Positions 1 to 7,499 of a DNA stretch of 64,000 bases are shown here, one piece after another (positions within the stretch are counted from its first letter, which is position 1; every line of letters begins with the position of its first letter). Where the stretch lies: positions 848,289 through 912,288 of the forward strand of contig JBHIWH010000001.1 of the NCBI GenBank assembly GCA_041987545.1, in the 5' to 3' direction. The notes beneath the pieces are model-generated. The model was not told where the DNA came from, ran no database searches, and was given only the letters and a program-made list of their open reading frames with translations. Made by a program: the position numbers and the translations under genes. The DNA is from JAJRXR01 sp041987545 (GTDB lineage Bacteria > Planctomycetota > Phycisphaerae > Phycisphaerales > UBA1924).

Positions 1-35
1 TCGAGTTCTGAATGTCACGCGGAAGGAAGGGCGAT

Positions 36-830
36 ATGCCTGAGGTTCTCGAAGAAACCAGCAGCCTCGAGTCGCAGACTCTCAACATCTACCGCACCGC
101 CGCCACGGTCAAGGGCGGTCGGCGGTTCAGCTTCGGCGCGCTCGTCGTCTGCGGCGACCGGCGCGGCCGGGTCGGGTACGGCTACGGCAAGTCGAACGAG
201 GTACCCACCGCGATCGAGAAGGCCGAGAAGTACGCCAAGCGCGACCTCGCCCGCGTCCCGATGGCCGGGCACACCCTCCCACACGAGGTCGAGGGCCGGT
301 TCGGCGCCAGCATCGTCCGCCTGATCCCGGCCAGCCCGGGAACGGGCGTCGTCGCCGGCGGCGCCGTCCGAACGGTGCTCGAGATGGCCGGCATCACCGA
401 CTGCCTGGCCAAGTGCTTTGGCTCGACCAACAAGCTCAACACCATCAAGGCCACCTTCGACGGCCTCAGCCAGCTCCGCACACGCGAGCAGGTCGCCGAG
501 CTCCGCGGCGTCGAGATCACGACCACCGAGATCGAGCAGCGCATCGAGCGCGGCCAGCGGTTCATGCCCTCGGTCTCCGAGGGCGGCGAGAAGATGCGCG
601 CCCCGGTCAACACCATCGGCCAGGAGCGCGGCGGCCGCGGCGGCGGTCGCGGCGGACGCGGCGGCCGGGGTGGTCGCGGCGGCGGTCGCGGCGGGCCCCG
701 CGGTGGCGGCGGCTTCGGCGGCGGCGGTGGTGGCGGCGGCGCACCCAACCCGGCTCCCGCGCCCTCCGGCGACTCGGCGCCCGCGGCCGGCGACTCCAAG
801 GACTCGGCCCCCTCCGAGGGCTCCAGCTAA
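36..830 (+). CDS. rpsE: 30S ribosomal protein S5
   Basis: Small-subunit ribosomal protein S5, involved in decoding accuracy and the mRNA entry region. The S5 double-stranded-RNA-binding-like fold is recognisable (GGRRFSFGALVVCGD, then GRVGYGYGKSNEVPTAIEKA), followed by the C-terminal S5 domain ending near KATFDGLSQLR. I chose ATG 36 over ATG 12 because GGAAGGAAGG at 21-30 ends 5 nt before it. The 264-aa product is much longer than the usual 160-175 aa: from about residue 198 it carries an RGG/RGGG repeat tail, then a Gly run and a Pro/Ala/Ser/Asp end. RGG tails bind RNA in other proteins; that role here is inference. First gene of the surviving spc-type cluster; rplO follows after 53 nt with no rpmD between. 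Confidence 0.95.
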   Translation: MPEVLEETSSLESQTLNIYRTAATVKGGRRFSFGALVVCGDRRGRVGYGYGKSNEVPTAIEKAEKYAKRDLARVPMAGHTLPHEVEGRFGASIVRLIPASPGTGVVAGGAVRTVLEMAGITDCLAKCFGSTNKLNTIKATFDGLSQLRTREQVAELRGVEITTTEIEQRIERGQRFMPSVSEGGEKMRAPVNTIGQERGGRGGGRGGRGGRGGRGGGRGGPRGGGGFGGGGGGGGAPNPAPAPSGDSAPAAGDSKDSAPSEGSS

Positions 831-883
831 ACCACGAACGCGATCAACCGGCCCGGGCCACGCCCGGGCGGAGACTCACAGCC

Positions 884-1495
884 ATGATGATTCACGAGAT
901 CACGGCACTGGCCGGCAAGAACAAGAGCCGCAAGCGCGTCGGGCGTGGCCCCGGCTCGGGCCGCGGCAAGCGATCCACCCGCGGCCAGAAGGGCGAGGGC
1001 TCGCGCTCCGGCTCGTTCACCCGCTTCCAGTTCGAGGGCGGCCAGATGCCCTTCTTCCGGCGCATGCCGAAGATGGGCTTCACCAACGTCAACTTCAAGA
1101 CCCGCTTCTGGATCGTCAACCTCCGCGACATCGTCGCCCACGACGACTTCAAGAAGGGCGGCGAGGTCACCCCCGAGTCCCTCATCAAGGCCGGCCTCGT
1201 CCGCGATACCTCGCGCGACGTCAAGGTCCTGGGCTCCCTGCCCGAGGGCGACGACAAGCTCTCGGTCAAGCTGGACGTCAAGGTCGCCCGGGTCACCGAC
1301 TCGGCCCGCAAGCTGATCACGGACGCCGGGGGCTCGGTCGATGAGTCCGGCTCCCGCCGGGACCGGATCCGGGGGGTCGATCGCAACTCCGACGACCGCT
1401 CGCCCAAGAACCAGACCAAGAAGAGCCGCCGCCGGGACATCCAGCAGGCGAAGTACGAGGCCGCCGCCAAGGGCGAGGTCCTGAAGAAGAAGTGA
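884..1495 (+). CDS. rplO: 50S ribosomal protein L15
   Basis: Large-subunit protein L15, 203 aa. The N-terminal basic loop (KRVGRGPGSGRGKRSTRGQKG) and the following FEGGQMPFFRRMPKMGF stretch are diagnostic. ATG 884 is followed at once by a second ATG (887). The upstream GGCGGAGAC provides a modest Shine-Dalgarno sequence. The family core of about 145-150 aa is followed by about 50 extra residues rich in Arg, Lys, Asp and Ser and ending in KKK. It sits between rpsE and secY as in the classical spc operon, and is probably cotranscribed with them. Confidence 0.95.
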   Translation: MMIHEITALAGKNKSRKRVGRGPGSGRGKRSTRGQKGEGSRSGSFTRFQFEGGQMPFFRRMPKMGFTNVNFKTRFWIVNLRDIVAHDDFKKGGEVTPESLIKAGLVRDTSRDVKVLGSLPEGDDKLSVKLDVKVARVTDSARKLITDAGGSVDESGSRRDRIRGVDRNSDDRSPKNQTKKSRRRDIQQAKYEAAAKGEVLKKK

Positions 1496-1558
1496 GTTCC
1501 CGGCCCCGCCCCGCGGGGCGGGCGCCAACACGGACGGCCGACGCGCCCAGGAGCGACG

Positions 1559-2941
1559 ATGCTCTTCCAGACGATCCTGAACGTCTTCCGCATCGACGAG
1601 CTGCGCAACAAGATCCTCTTCACACTGGGGATGCTTGTCGTGTACCGGATCGGCTTCTGGATCCCGCTGCCCGGCGTCAACCAGGAGCAGCTGGTCGAGT
1701 TCTTCCAGATGCAGACCGACTCGGGCACCGGGTTCGGCCGCCTCGCGTCCTACGTCGCGATCTTCTCGGGTGGCTCCTTCGGCCAGTCCACGATCTTCGG
1801 CCTGGGCATCATGCCCTACATCACCGCCGCCATCATCTTCCAGCTCCTCGGCTCCGCCTCGCCCGCGCTCAAGAAGCTCAAGGACGAGGGCCCCACGGGC
1901 CAGCAGAAGATCCAGGAGTGGACGCGGTACATGACCGTCGGCCTGTGCATCGTCCAGGCCGCCGGATGGCTCACGTTCATCACCAGCCAGGGCCTCGTCT
2001 ACCCCGAGTGGCGGGCCAACCCGCTCTGGTGGGCGATGTGCATCACCGCCCTGACCGCCGGCACCATCTTCATGATGTGGCTGGGCGAGCAGATCGACCG
2101 GTACGGCATCGGCAACGGCGTCTCGCTCATCATCATGGCGGGCATCCTGACGGGCATGCCGAACGCCGTGCTCTGGGTCTTCGAGAACTTCGAGCCGGGC
2201 GACCAGACGAAGATGGGCTGGATGGGGCTGTTGCTGCTGCTCGGCGGGTTCATCCTGGTCATCGCCGGGTCGGTGCTCATCACCGTCGCCCAGCGCCGGA
2301 TCCCCGTCCAGCAGGCCAAGCACACCCGCGGGCGGAAGGTCATGGGCGGGCAGCGGTCGTACCTGCCCCTGCGCGTGAACCACGGCGGCGTGATGCCGAT
2401 CATCTTCGCCAGTTCGCTGATGATCTTCCCGTCCGTCATCTTCGGCTCGCTCTACGAGCAGGCCCAGGGCTCGGGCAACGCCGGGTTGTGGCTGACCACG
2501 ACGCGGTGGCTCAACGACGCCTTTGCGATGGGCGAGTTCCCGTACATCCTCCTCTACATCGTCATGGTCTACTTCTTCAGCTACTTCTGGATCACCGTCC
2601 AGTTCAACCCTGAAGAGATGTCCAAGCAGCTCCGGGACCACGGCTCGTTCGTGCCCGGGCTCAGACCGGGCCCGAGGACCGCCGAGTACCTCGAGACGGT
2701 CATGGAGCGGATCACCTATGTCGGCGCGGCGTTCCTCGCGATCATCGCCGTCCTGCCCATGGTCGTGAACCGGGAGCTGAACATCTCGTTCATGGTGACC
2801 CAGTTCCTCGGGGGCACGGGCCTGCTCATCGTGGTGTCCGTGGCGCTGGACTTCCTGCAACGCGTCGAGGCGAACCTGCTGATGCGCAACTACGCGGGTT
2901 TCCTGGGCGGCAGCGAGTCCAAGACCCCGCGCGGACGCTGA
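1559..2941 (+). CDS. secY: Preprotein translocase subunit SecY
   Basis: Central pore subunit of the Sec translocon in the cytoplasmic membrane, 460 aa. The sequence alternates about ten strongly hydrophobic helices with the conserved cytoplasmic loops. Markers include FGLGIMPYITAAIIFQLL (TM2 region), GIGNGVSLIIMAGI, and the C-terminal loop with EEMSKQLRDHGSFVPGLRPG. The start ATG 1559 follows GGAGCGACG. The last residues (TPRGR) are basic, as usual. It lies 63 nt after rplO. The usual neighbour adk is absent and the next reading frame is the damaged map-like gene. Confidence 0.96.
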   Translation: MLFQTILNVFRIDELRNKILFTLGMLVVYRIGFWIPLPGVNQEQLVEFFQMQTDSGTGFGRLASYVAIFSGGSFGQSTIFGLGIMPYITAAIIFQLLGSASPALKKLKDEGPTGQQKIQEWTRYMTVGLCIVQAAGWLTFITSQGLVYPEWRANPLWWAMCITALTAGTIFMMWLGEQIDRYGIGNGVSLIIMAGILTGMPNAVLWVFENFEPGDQTKMGWMGLLLLLGGFILVIAGSVLITVAQRRIPVQQAKHTRGRKVMGGQRSYLPLRVNHGGVMPIIFASSLMIFPSVIFGSLYEQAQGSGNAGLWLTTTRWLNDAFAMGEFPYILLYIVMVYFFSYFWITVQFNPEEMSKQLRDHGSFVPGLRPGPRTAEYLETVMERITYVGAAFLAIIAVLPMVVNRELNISFMVTQFLGGTGLLIVVSVALDFLQRVEANLLMRNYAGFLGGSESKTPRGR

Positions 2942-2966
2942 CCGGGCCGCACGCCGGGAGGCGCCG

Positions 2967-3766
2967 GTGCCCGTCCCCATCCGATCGCCCCGCGAGATCG
3001 ACGCGATCGCCGACGCCGGCGAGGTCGTCTGGTCCGTGCTGACCGAGCTGATCGACGCGTGCGTCCCGGGCGCCACGCCCATGGAGTTGGACGCGCGGGC
3101 GCCACGCCCATGGAGTTGGACGCGCGGGCGGCGTCGCGGCTGGAGCGGGCGGGCGCCGAATGCGTGCTCCGCGGGTTCCGGGCGGGAGACGCCCCGCCCT
3201 TCCCGGGCGTCTGCTGCGTGAACGTCAATCAGGCGGTGACCCACGCCGTCCCGACCGATCGCCCGATGGCGCCGGGCGACGTGGTCTCGATCGACCTGAC
3301 GGCCCGGCTCGACGGCTGGTGCGCCGACGCCTGCCGCACCATCGTGGTGGGGGAGTCGGCGTCTGAGGATGCCGCCCGGGTCGTCGCCGCGGCTTCCGAC
3401 GCCCTGGCCCGCGGGCTGCGACGATGCCGGGCGGGCGGGAGGTGGTCCTCCGTCGCCGCGGCCTGCCGGGGGGCGGCCAGGACCGCGGGCCTGCGGCTTG
3501 TTCCCGGGCTCGCCGGCCACGGCATCGGGCGCGAACCCCACGAGCCCCCGCTGTGCTGGCTGGGTTCCAATGGCCCGGACTTCACGCTCCGCCCCGGCAT
3601 GGTCCTGACCCTCGAGCCCGTGCTCGCGGCGGGGATCGGGCGGACCCGGGTGCTCGGGGACGCGTGGACGATTGTCGCCTCGGACGGGGCGATCTCGGCC
3701 TGCGAGGAGCGGACGATCGCCATCACCCGGGCGGGGCCGAGGGTCTTGACGGGCCCGCCCATCTGA
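2967..3766 (+). pseudogene. map: Methionine aminopeptidase, type I, frameshifted by a 29-bp tandem duplication
   Basis: Two adjacent frames together make one MetAP. Frame 1 starts at GTG 2967 (GGGAGGC at 2956-2962) and encodes SPREIDAIADAGEVV up to PGATPMELDAR, then runs into a stop at 3221. The correct frame resumes inside the second copy of a 29-bp repeat (3068-3096 = 3097-3125) and continues to 3766. Removing one copy joins ELDARA to ASRLERAGAEC and restores a product of about 256 aa. Metal ligands are present: the Asp of SIDLT, the Asp of WCADACRTI, the His of AGHGIG, the Glu of TLEPVL and the Glu of CEERTI. It could be a recent mutation, a reversible slippage site or an assembly artefact. 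Planctomycetes often carry other map copies, so its loss may be tolerated. Confidence 0.85.
3068..3125. repeat. Exact 29-bp tandem duplication inside map
   Basis: Unit GGGCGCCACGCCCATGGAGT... (29 bp) occurs at 3068-3096 and again, without any mismatch, at 3097-3125. 29 is not a multiple of three, so the second copy shifts the frame of the methionine aminopeptidase gene. Perfect identity implies a very recent event or an assembly error. Confidence 0.97.
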
Positions 3767-3845
3767 GCCGGCCAAATCCGCCCGGGCGGGGCCCAAAGTG
3801 GGGGCGCCGACCGGTCTTGCGCGTGACCCGGCGGGGGGGCCGGTC

Positions 3846-3851
3846 TAGGAT
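3846..3851 (+). promoter_or_regulatory. Possible -10 box upstream of rpmJ
   Basis: TAGGAT lies 101 nt before the rpmJ start in the 186-nt map-rpmJ spacer. This would give the alpha-type cluster its own promoter. No well-spaced -35 element is evident, so this is weak. Confidence 0.3.
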
Positions 3852-3952
3852 CCGGGCCCGCAGGGAAAGGCCCGGTCCGGGTCCCCGGCGGGATCGTTGC
3901 GTCGCCCGTGGGCGGCGAGTTTCGGGCAGACGCCTCGGAGAGGACGGAAGCG

Positions 3953-4069
3953 ATGAAGGTCAAGGCGAGCGTGAAGCGGATCTGCCCGCAGTGTCAGATC
4001 GTGCGTCGCAAGGGCAAGGTGCGGGTGATCTGCAAGGCGGATCCCAAGCACAAGCAGGTCCAGGGCTGA
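3953..4069 (+). CDS. rpmJ: 50S ribosomal protein L36
   Basis: Small large-subunit protein L36, 38 aa. It begins MKVKASVKRICPQCQIVRRK and contains the zinc-ribbon ligands of the C+ form: CPQC, then the Cys of VRVICKAD and the His of PKHKQ. The start ATG 3953 has GGACGGAAGCG just upstream. It is 13 nt before rpsM, and infA, which often precedes rpmJ, is not present. The C+ zinc-binding form, unlike zinc-independent paralogues, is the one typically made when zinc is sufficient. Confidence 0.95.
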   Translation: MKVKASVKRICPQCQIVRRKGKVRVICKADPKHKQVQG

Positions 4070-4082
4070 GAGGAAGCTGAGC

Positions 4083-4460
4083 ATGCCGCGTATCGCAGGT
4101 GTCGACGTCCCGGACCGCAAGAAGATCTACTACGCGCTGCAGTACATCCACGGCGTCGGCCCGAAGTTCGCCGCCGACCTGCTGGCCGAGGCGCAGATCA
4201 ACCCGGACACCAAGGCCAACGAGCTGACGGACCAGCAGGTCGCTCAGATCAACGGCATCATCGACGCGAACTTCCTGGTCGAGGGCGCCCTCCGCCGCCA
4301 GGTCGCGCAGAACATCCAGCGCCTCCGCGACATCCGGTGCTACCGGGGCGAGCGGCACCGCGCCGGCCTGCCGACGCGCGGCCAGCGAACCCGCTGTAAC
4401 GCCCGCACGCGCAAGGGCAAGAAGAAGACCGTCGCCGGCAAGAAGGGCGTCAAGGGCTAA
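4083..4460 (+). CDS. rpsM: 30S ribosomal protein S13
   Basis: Small-subunit head protein S13, 125 aa, which contacts the P-site tRNA and the B1 intersubunit bridge. It opens MPRIAGVDVPDRKKIYYALQ with the IHGVGPKFAADLL helix-hairpin-helix-like motif, and has the RCYRGERHRAGLPTRGQRT signature followed by a Lys-rich tail (RKGKKKTVAGKKG). GAGAGGAAGC at 4067-4076 is the ribosome-binding site. It is in the standard position between rpmJ and rpsK. Confidence 0.96.
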   Translation: MPRIAGVDVPDRKKIYYALQYIHGVGPKFAADLLAEAQINPDTKANELTDQQVAQINGIIDANFLVEGALRRQVAQNIQRLRDIRCYRGERHRAGLPTRGQRTRCNARTRKGKKKTVAGKKGVKG

Positions 4461-4474
4461 GAGGTAGGCATCAG

Positions 4475-4555
4475 GGACTAGGCGCCAGGCTTTAGTCCAA
4501 GACAAGAAGACACTCGCAAGCTTCCAGCCCGCCACGCGGGAACCCCAAGTGGAAG
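4475..4555 (+). promoter_or_regulatory. Folded leader upstream of rpsK
   Basis: The 113-nt rpsM-rpsK spacer holds two dyads. GGACTA (4475-4480) pairs with TAGTCC (4493-4498). CTTCCA (4521-4526) pairs with TGGAAG (4550-4555) and encloses CCCGC/GCGGG (4528-4532/4536-4540). It may be an autoregulatory mRNA element of the ribosomal operon; this is inference. Confidence 0.35.
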
Positions 4556-4573
4556 CGAACGGAGCGAGACACG

Positions 4574-4957
4574 ATGGCGAAAGTCAAGAAGCAGAAGAAG
4601 ATCCGCAAGAACGTCGTCCGCGGCATCGCCCACATCAAGGCGACGCACAACAACACGCTGGTGACCATCACCGACGTGAACGGCGAGACGCTGGCCTGGG
4701 ACTCGGCCGGGACGATCGGCTTCAAGGGCGCCCGCAAGGCGACGCCCTTCGCCGCCACCCGCGCCGGCGAGCAGGTCGGGCACAAGGTCCGCAAGATGGG
4801 CGTGTCCGAGATCGAGGTCAAGATCAAGGGCACCGGCGCGGGCCGCGAGTCCGCCGTCCAGGGCATGGTCTCGGCGGGCATCCGCGTCACCGCGATCGAG
4901 GATCACACCCCGGTGCCCCACAACGGGTGCCGGCCCCGGAAGAAGCGCCGCGTCTAG
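4574..4957 (+). CDS. rpsK: 30S ribosomal protein S11
   Basis: Small-subunit platform protein S11, 127 aa. MAKVKKQKKIRKNVVRGIAH leads into IKATHNNTLVTITDVNGETL and AGTIGFKGARKATPFAA. It ends in the near-universal VTAIEDHTPVPHNGCRPRKK RRV segment. The start is fixed by GGAGCGAGAC immediately upstream. It is followed by a 139-nt spacer with strong secondary structure and then rpoA; rpsD, which often sits between them, is missing. Confidence 0.96.
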   Translation: MAKVKKQKKIRKNVVRGIAHIKATHNNTLVTITDVNGETLAWDSAGTIGFKGARKATPFAATRAGEQVGHKVRKMGVSEIEVKIKGTGAGRESAVQGMVSAGIRVTAIEDHTPVPHNGCRPRKKRRV

Positions 4958-5018
4958 GGCGCAGACGCGCCGCAGGACGCGGCGTGATGGTTCCCCGACG
5001 GAAAGAAGGACCACCGGG

Positions 5019-5084
5019 CGCCCAGCAGGCCCGGGCGGGACCGAGATCCGACGGGGGCTGGTTTGGAGAAACCGCTGCTGGGCG
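5019..5084 (+). promoter_or_regulatory. Nested stem structure in the rpoA leader
   Basis: CGCCCAGCAG (5019-5028) is the exact complement of CTGCTGGGCG (5075-5084), closing a 46-nt loop. That loop contains a second hairpin, GGTTT-GGAG-AAACC (5060-5073). The outer stem ends 12 nt before the rpoA start and abuts its Shine-Dalgarno GAGG (5084-5087). It is placed to control translation of rpoA, as the S4-binding site does in the E. coli alpha operon; the ligand here is unknown. Confidence 0.5.
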
Positions 5085-5096
5085 AGGATCTGAAGC

Positions 5097-6107
5097 ATGC
5101 GCGTACGCTGGCGTGGGCTCGAACTGCCGACCCGGGTCGTCTCCGACTCGAAGTTCCAATCCGACACGTTCGGACGCTTTACCGTTGAGCCGTTCGAGCG
5201 GGGCTTCGGCACCACCGTGGGCAACAGCCTGCGGCGTGTGCTGCTCAGCTCGCTCGAGGGCGCCGCGGTGACCTCCATCAAGATCACCGGCGCCGAGCAC
5301 GAGTTCACGACCCTCCCCGGCGTCCTCGAGGACGTCACGGACATCGTGCTGAACATCAAGAACCTGATCGTCAAGCTCGAGGGCGACGAGACCCGGACGA
5401 TGCGCCTGGCGGCCCAGGGCCCGGGCGAGGTGACCGCCGACCTCATCGAGGCCGACACGAACATCACCATCGTCAACAAGGACCTGGTCCTGGCGACGCT
5501 GACCGACGAGGTCGCCTTCGAGATGGAGCTGCGCGTGGCCAAGGGCCGGGGCTACGTCCCGGCGGCCGAGCAGCTGGCCGAGCAGGACGAGGAGGAGGAG
5601 ACGGGCGTCATCCCCGTCGACGCGATTTTCTCGCCCGTGCAGCGCGTCCGCTACAAGACCGAGGACACCCGCGTCGGCCAGCGGACCAACTACGACAAGC
5701 TGACGATGGAGATCTGGACGGACGGGACCGTGACGCCCGAGATGGCGCTGGTCGAGGCCGGCAAGATCATGCGCAAGCACCTGAACCCGTTCGTGCAGTA
5801 CTTCGAGCTGGGCCAGGAGCGCGTCAGCGAGGAGGCGGCGGCCGCCGCCGGCGTGGACGAGGAGCTCATCCGCAAGCTCTCCATGCCCATCACCGAGCTG
5901 GACCTGTCCGTCCGGGCGAGCAACTGCCTGGAGTCGGCCCGTATCGATACCGTCGGCCAGCTCGTGAGCCAGACCGAGTCGGAGCTGCTCAAGCTCCGCT
6001 CGTTCGGGCGCACGTCGCTGCGTGAGGTCAAGAGAAAGCTCCAGGACATCGGCCTGGACCTGGGCATGGAGATGCCCGAGGGGTACACGACCCAGACCGC
6101 CGGCTGA
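5097..6107 (+). CDS. rpoA: DNA-directed RNA polymerase subunit alpha
   Basis: RNA polymerase alpha subunit, 336 aa, the usual size. The N-terminal assembly domain is clear: FTVEPFERGFGTTVGNSLRR then VLLSSLEGAAVTSIKITGA, with GVLEDVTDIVLNIK. The acidic insert EQDEEEETG lies mid-domain. The C-terminal domain (from about residue 265) has the helix-hairpin-helix MPITELDLSVRASNCLESA and LRSFGRTSLREVKRKL that contacts DNA UP elements and activators. The ATG follows GAGGATCTGAAGC. It is preceded by a stem-loop leader and followed after 53 nt by rplQ. Confidence 0.97.
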   Translation: MRVRWRGLELPTRVVSDSKFQSDTFGRFTVEPFERGFGTTVGNSLRRVLLSSLEGAAVTSIKITGAEHEFTTLPGVLEDVTDIVLNIKNLIVKLEGDETRTMRLAAQGPGEVTADLIEADTNITIVNKDLVLATLTDEVAFEMELRVAKGRGYVPAAEQLAEQDEEEETGVIPVDAIFSPVQRVRYKTEDTRVGQRTNYDKLTMEIWTDGTVTPEMALVEAGKIMRKHLNPFVQYFELGQERVSEEAAAAAGVDEELIRKLSMPITELDLSVRASNCLESARIDTVGQLVSQTESELLKLRSFGRTSLREVKRKLQDIGLDLGMEMPEGYTTQTAG

Positions 6108-6160
6108 CGGCGCCTGGATTTTGGACGCGGGCGATCGGGCCCGCGGATTGGAGCAGTGTC

Positions 6161-6844
6161 ATGCGTCACCGCAAGGGCGGCTACAAGCTCAACCGCACGC
6201 CGGCTCACCGCCAGGCGATGCGCCGCAACATGGCCGCCAGCCTCTTCGAGCACGGCCAGATCGTCACCACGATCCCCAAGGCCAAGTCCGTCCAGCCCTT
6301 CGTCGAGAAGATCGTCACCAAGGCCAAGCGGGGCGACCTGCATTCGCGGCGCCAGGTGATCTCGATGCTCGGCGGGGACCGCCGCGCCTTCGCCTGGAGC
6401 CACATGCCCGCCAGCGCCACCGAGGAGCAGCGGGAGCGGGTCGAGTCGCAGCGCGAGCGGGCCGAGGCCTTCTTCGACCTGCCCCCGGCAGAGGACGTCG
6501 AGCGGAACCGCTACGGCGAGCTCCGCAAGGCGCCCAAGCTGGTCCGCCATATCTTCGAGAACGTCGCGCCGCGGTTCGAGGACCGGGCCGGCGGCTACAC
6601 CCGCATCATCAAGCTCGGGCGCCACCGCATCGGCGACGCCGCCGAGCTGTGCGTGCTCCAGTTCGTCGGCGCCGAGGAAGGCCCCGAGATCGGCGGGCGC
6701 CCGTCGGGCCGCCGCCGCCAGGCCGACAAGCGGACGGCGTTCGCCGCCAAGCTCCGCAAGGACTCCAAGCCCAAGGCCGAGCCGAAGCCCGCGGCGCCCG
6801 AGGCGAGCGACGACGCCGCGTCCGAGGGCGGCGACGAGTCCTGA
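6161..6844 (+). CDS. rplQ: 50S ribosomal protein L17
   Basis: Large-subunit protein L17 near the peptide exit tunnel, 227 aa. MRHRKGGYKLNRTPAHRQAM and RNMAASLFEHGQIVTTIPKA are family hallmarks, and RAGGYTRIIKLGRHRIGDAA closes the core. The usual length is about 120 aa. Here a charged insert (EEQRERVESQRERAEAFFDL) lies in the middle, and about 60 Lys/Ala/Glu-rich residues follow the core. It is the last gene of the cluster; a hairpin terminator starts 28 nt after its stop. Confidence 0.95.
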   Translation: MRHRKGGYKLNRTPAHRQAMRRNMAASLFEHGQIVTTIPKAKSVQPFVEKIVTKAKRGDLHSRRQVISMLGGDRRAFAWSHMPASATEEQRERVESQRERAEAFFDLPPAEDVERNRYGELRKAPKLVRHIFENVAPRFEDRAGGYTRIIKLGRHRIGDAAELCVLQFVGAEEGPEIGGRPSGRRRQADKRTAFAAKLRKDSKPKAEPKPAAPEASDDAASEGGDES

Positions 6845-6871
6845 GGCCAGCATCCCTGGATTTCCACCTCA

Positions 6872-6900
6872 CAGGCCCGCCCTCTCGGCGGGCCTGTTTC
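6872..6900 (+). terminator. Intrinsic terminator after rplQ
   Basis: A perfect 10-bp GC stem (CAGGCCCGCC 6872-6881 with GGCGGGCCTG 6887-6896) and a 5-nt loop are followed by a short TTT. It closes the ribosomal cluster. Confidence 0.75.
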
Positions 6901-6917
6901 ATTCCCGACCCGCGCGG

Positions 6918-6923
6918 TACTCT
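6918..6923 (+). promoter_or_regulatory. -10 box for a leaderless start at 6930
   Basis: TACTCT ends 6 nt before ATG 6930, and no Shine-Dalgarno sequence precedes that ATG. Transcription would start at or next to the ATG. Confidence 0.4.
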
Positions 6924-6929
6924 GATGGC

Positions 6930-7469
6930 ATGGCCCGGCGACGCATCGCGATGGGACTCGCCCTCGGCGTGATCACGCTCTCCGCGACACCCGCATCCGC
7001 ATGGCCGCCCCCCGCGTCCGCGACCCTGTGGCTCACGAGGCCCGACGCGGCACGCGTGAGGGCCGGGCTCTACACCGATGCCGCCGCCGAACTCGAACGC
7101 CGGATCGAGGAAGCGACTCGGCGGATGTACTCGGGACTGGGTGTCGAGCCGCCGCGTTGGCGGAACGAGTTCGGGACCAGGGTCGTGGCGCCCGGCGCCG
7201 CCGAGCCCGCGCAGAACAGCGAGCCGGATCGCGAACCGCGTCGGATCGGCGACATCGAGGTCGATGACTTCGGGGCACGGACAAGGCCGTGGATCTACCT
7301 CCCCATGCCGCCCCAGTCCGTGAATCCGTGGGGGGCGACGCCCAGGTACCGGATCCGCAACTACTCGTGCGACCGCAATGGCGTGGTCGAGTCGGGCGTG
7401 ATCGAGGTTGAGGCGTGGGTCTTCCCCATCGCCGGCCCGGGCGACGAGGGCCCCGAACCTGGCGAGTGA
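6930..7469 (+). CDS. Hypothetical secreted protein
   Basis: 179 aa, not recognised. The N-terminus is a good Sec signal peptide (RRRIAMGLALGVITLSATPASA, cleavage expected after ASA near residue 24). The mature part is charged, with a helical segment (YTDAAAELERRIEEATRRMY), then a Pro-rich PWIYLPMPPQSVNPW stretch and a C-terminal segment (RYRIRNYSCDRNGVVESGVI) that looks like a beta domain with one Cys. Probably periplasmic. It lies between the ribosomal terminator and pheS, both on the same strand, with no hint of its partner. Confidence 0.7.
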   Translation: MARRRIAMGLALGVITLSATPASAWPPPASATLWLTRPDAARVRAGLYTDAAAELERRIEEATRRMYSGLGVEPPRWRNEFGTRVVAPGAAEPAQNSEPDREPRRIGDIEVDDFGARTRPWIYLPMPPQSVNPWGATPRYRIRNYSCDRNGVVESGVIEVEAWVFPIAGPGDEGPEPGE

Positions 7470-7484
7470 TCCGCCTCGGCGCCC

Positions 7485-7490
7485 TATGAT
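7485..7490 (+). promoter_or_regulatory. -10 box for a leaderless pheS start
   Basis: TATGAT, close to the TATAAT consensus, ends 9 nt before ATG 7500. No purine-rich ribosome-binding site separates them. Confidence 0.45.
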
Positions 7491-7499
7491 CCGCTCCCC

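Noticed and set aside
12..35. ATG 12 as the rpsE start
   Set aside because: GGAAGGAAGG (21-30) lies between it and ATG 36 and serves the latter; the extra residues are not part of S5.
3068..3125. CRISPR or satellite repeat
   Set aside because: Only two contiguous copies without spacers, inside a coding gene.
827..3796. 989-aa open frame on the minus strand
   Set aside because: Antisense to rplO, secY and map. Low-complexity RRG/HDE-type sequence, no start site or family.
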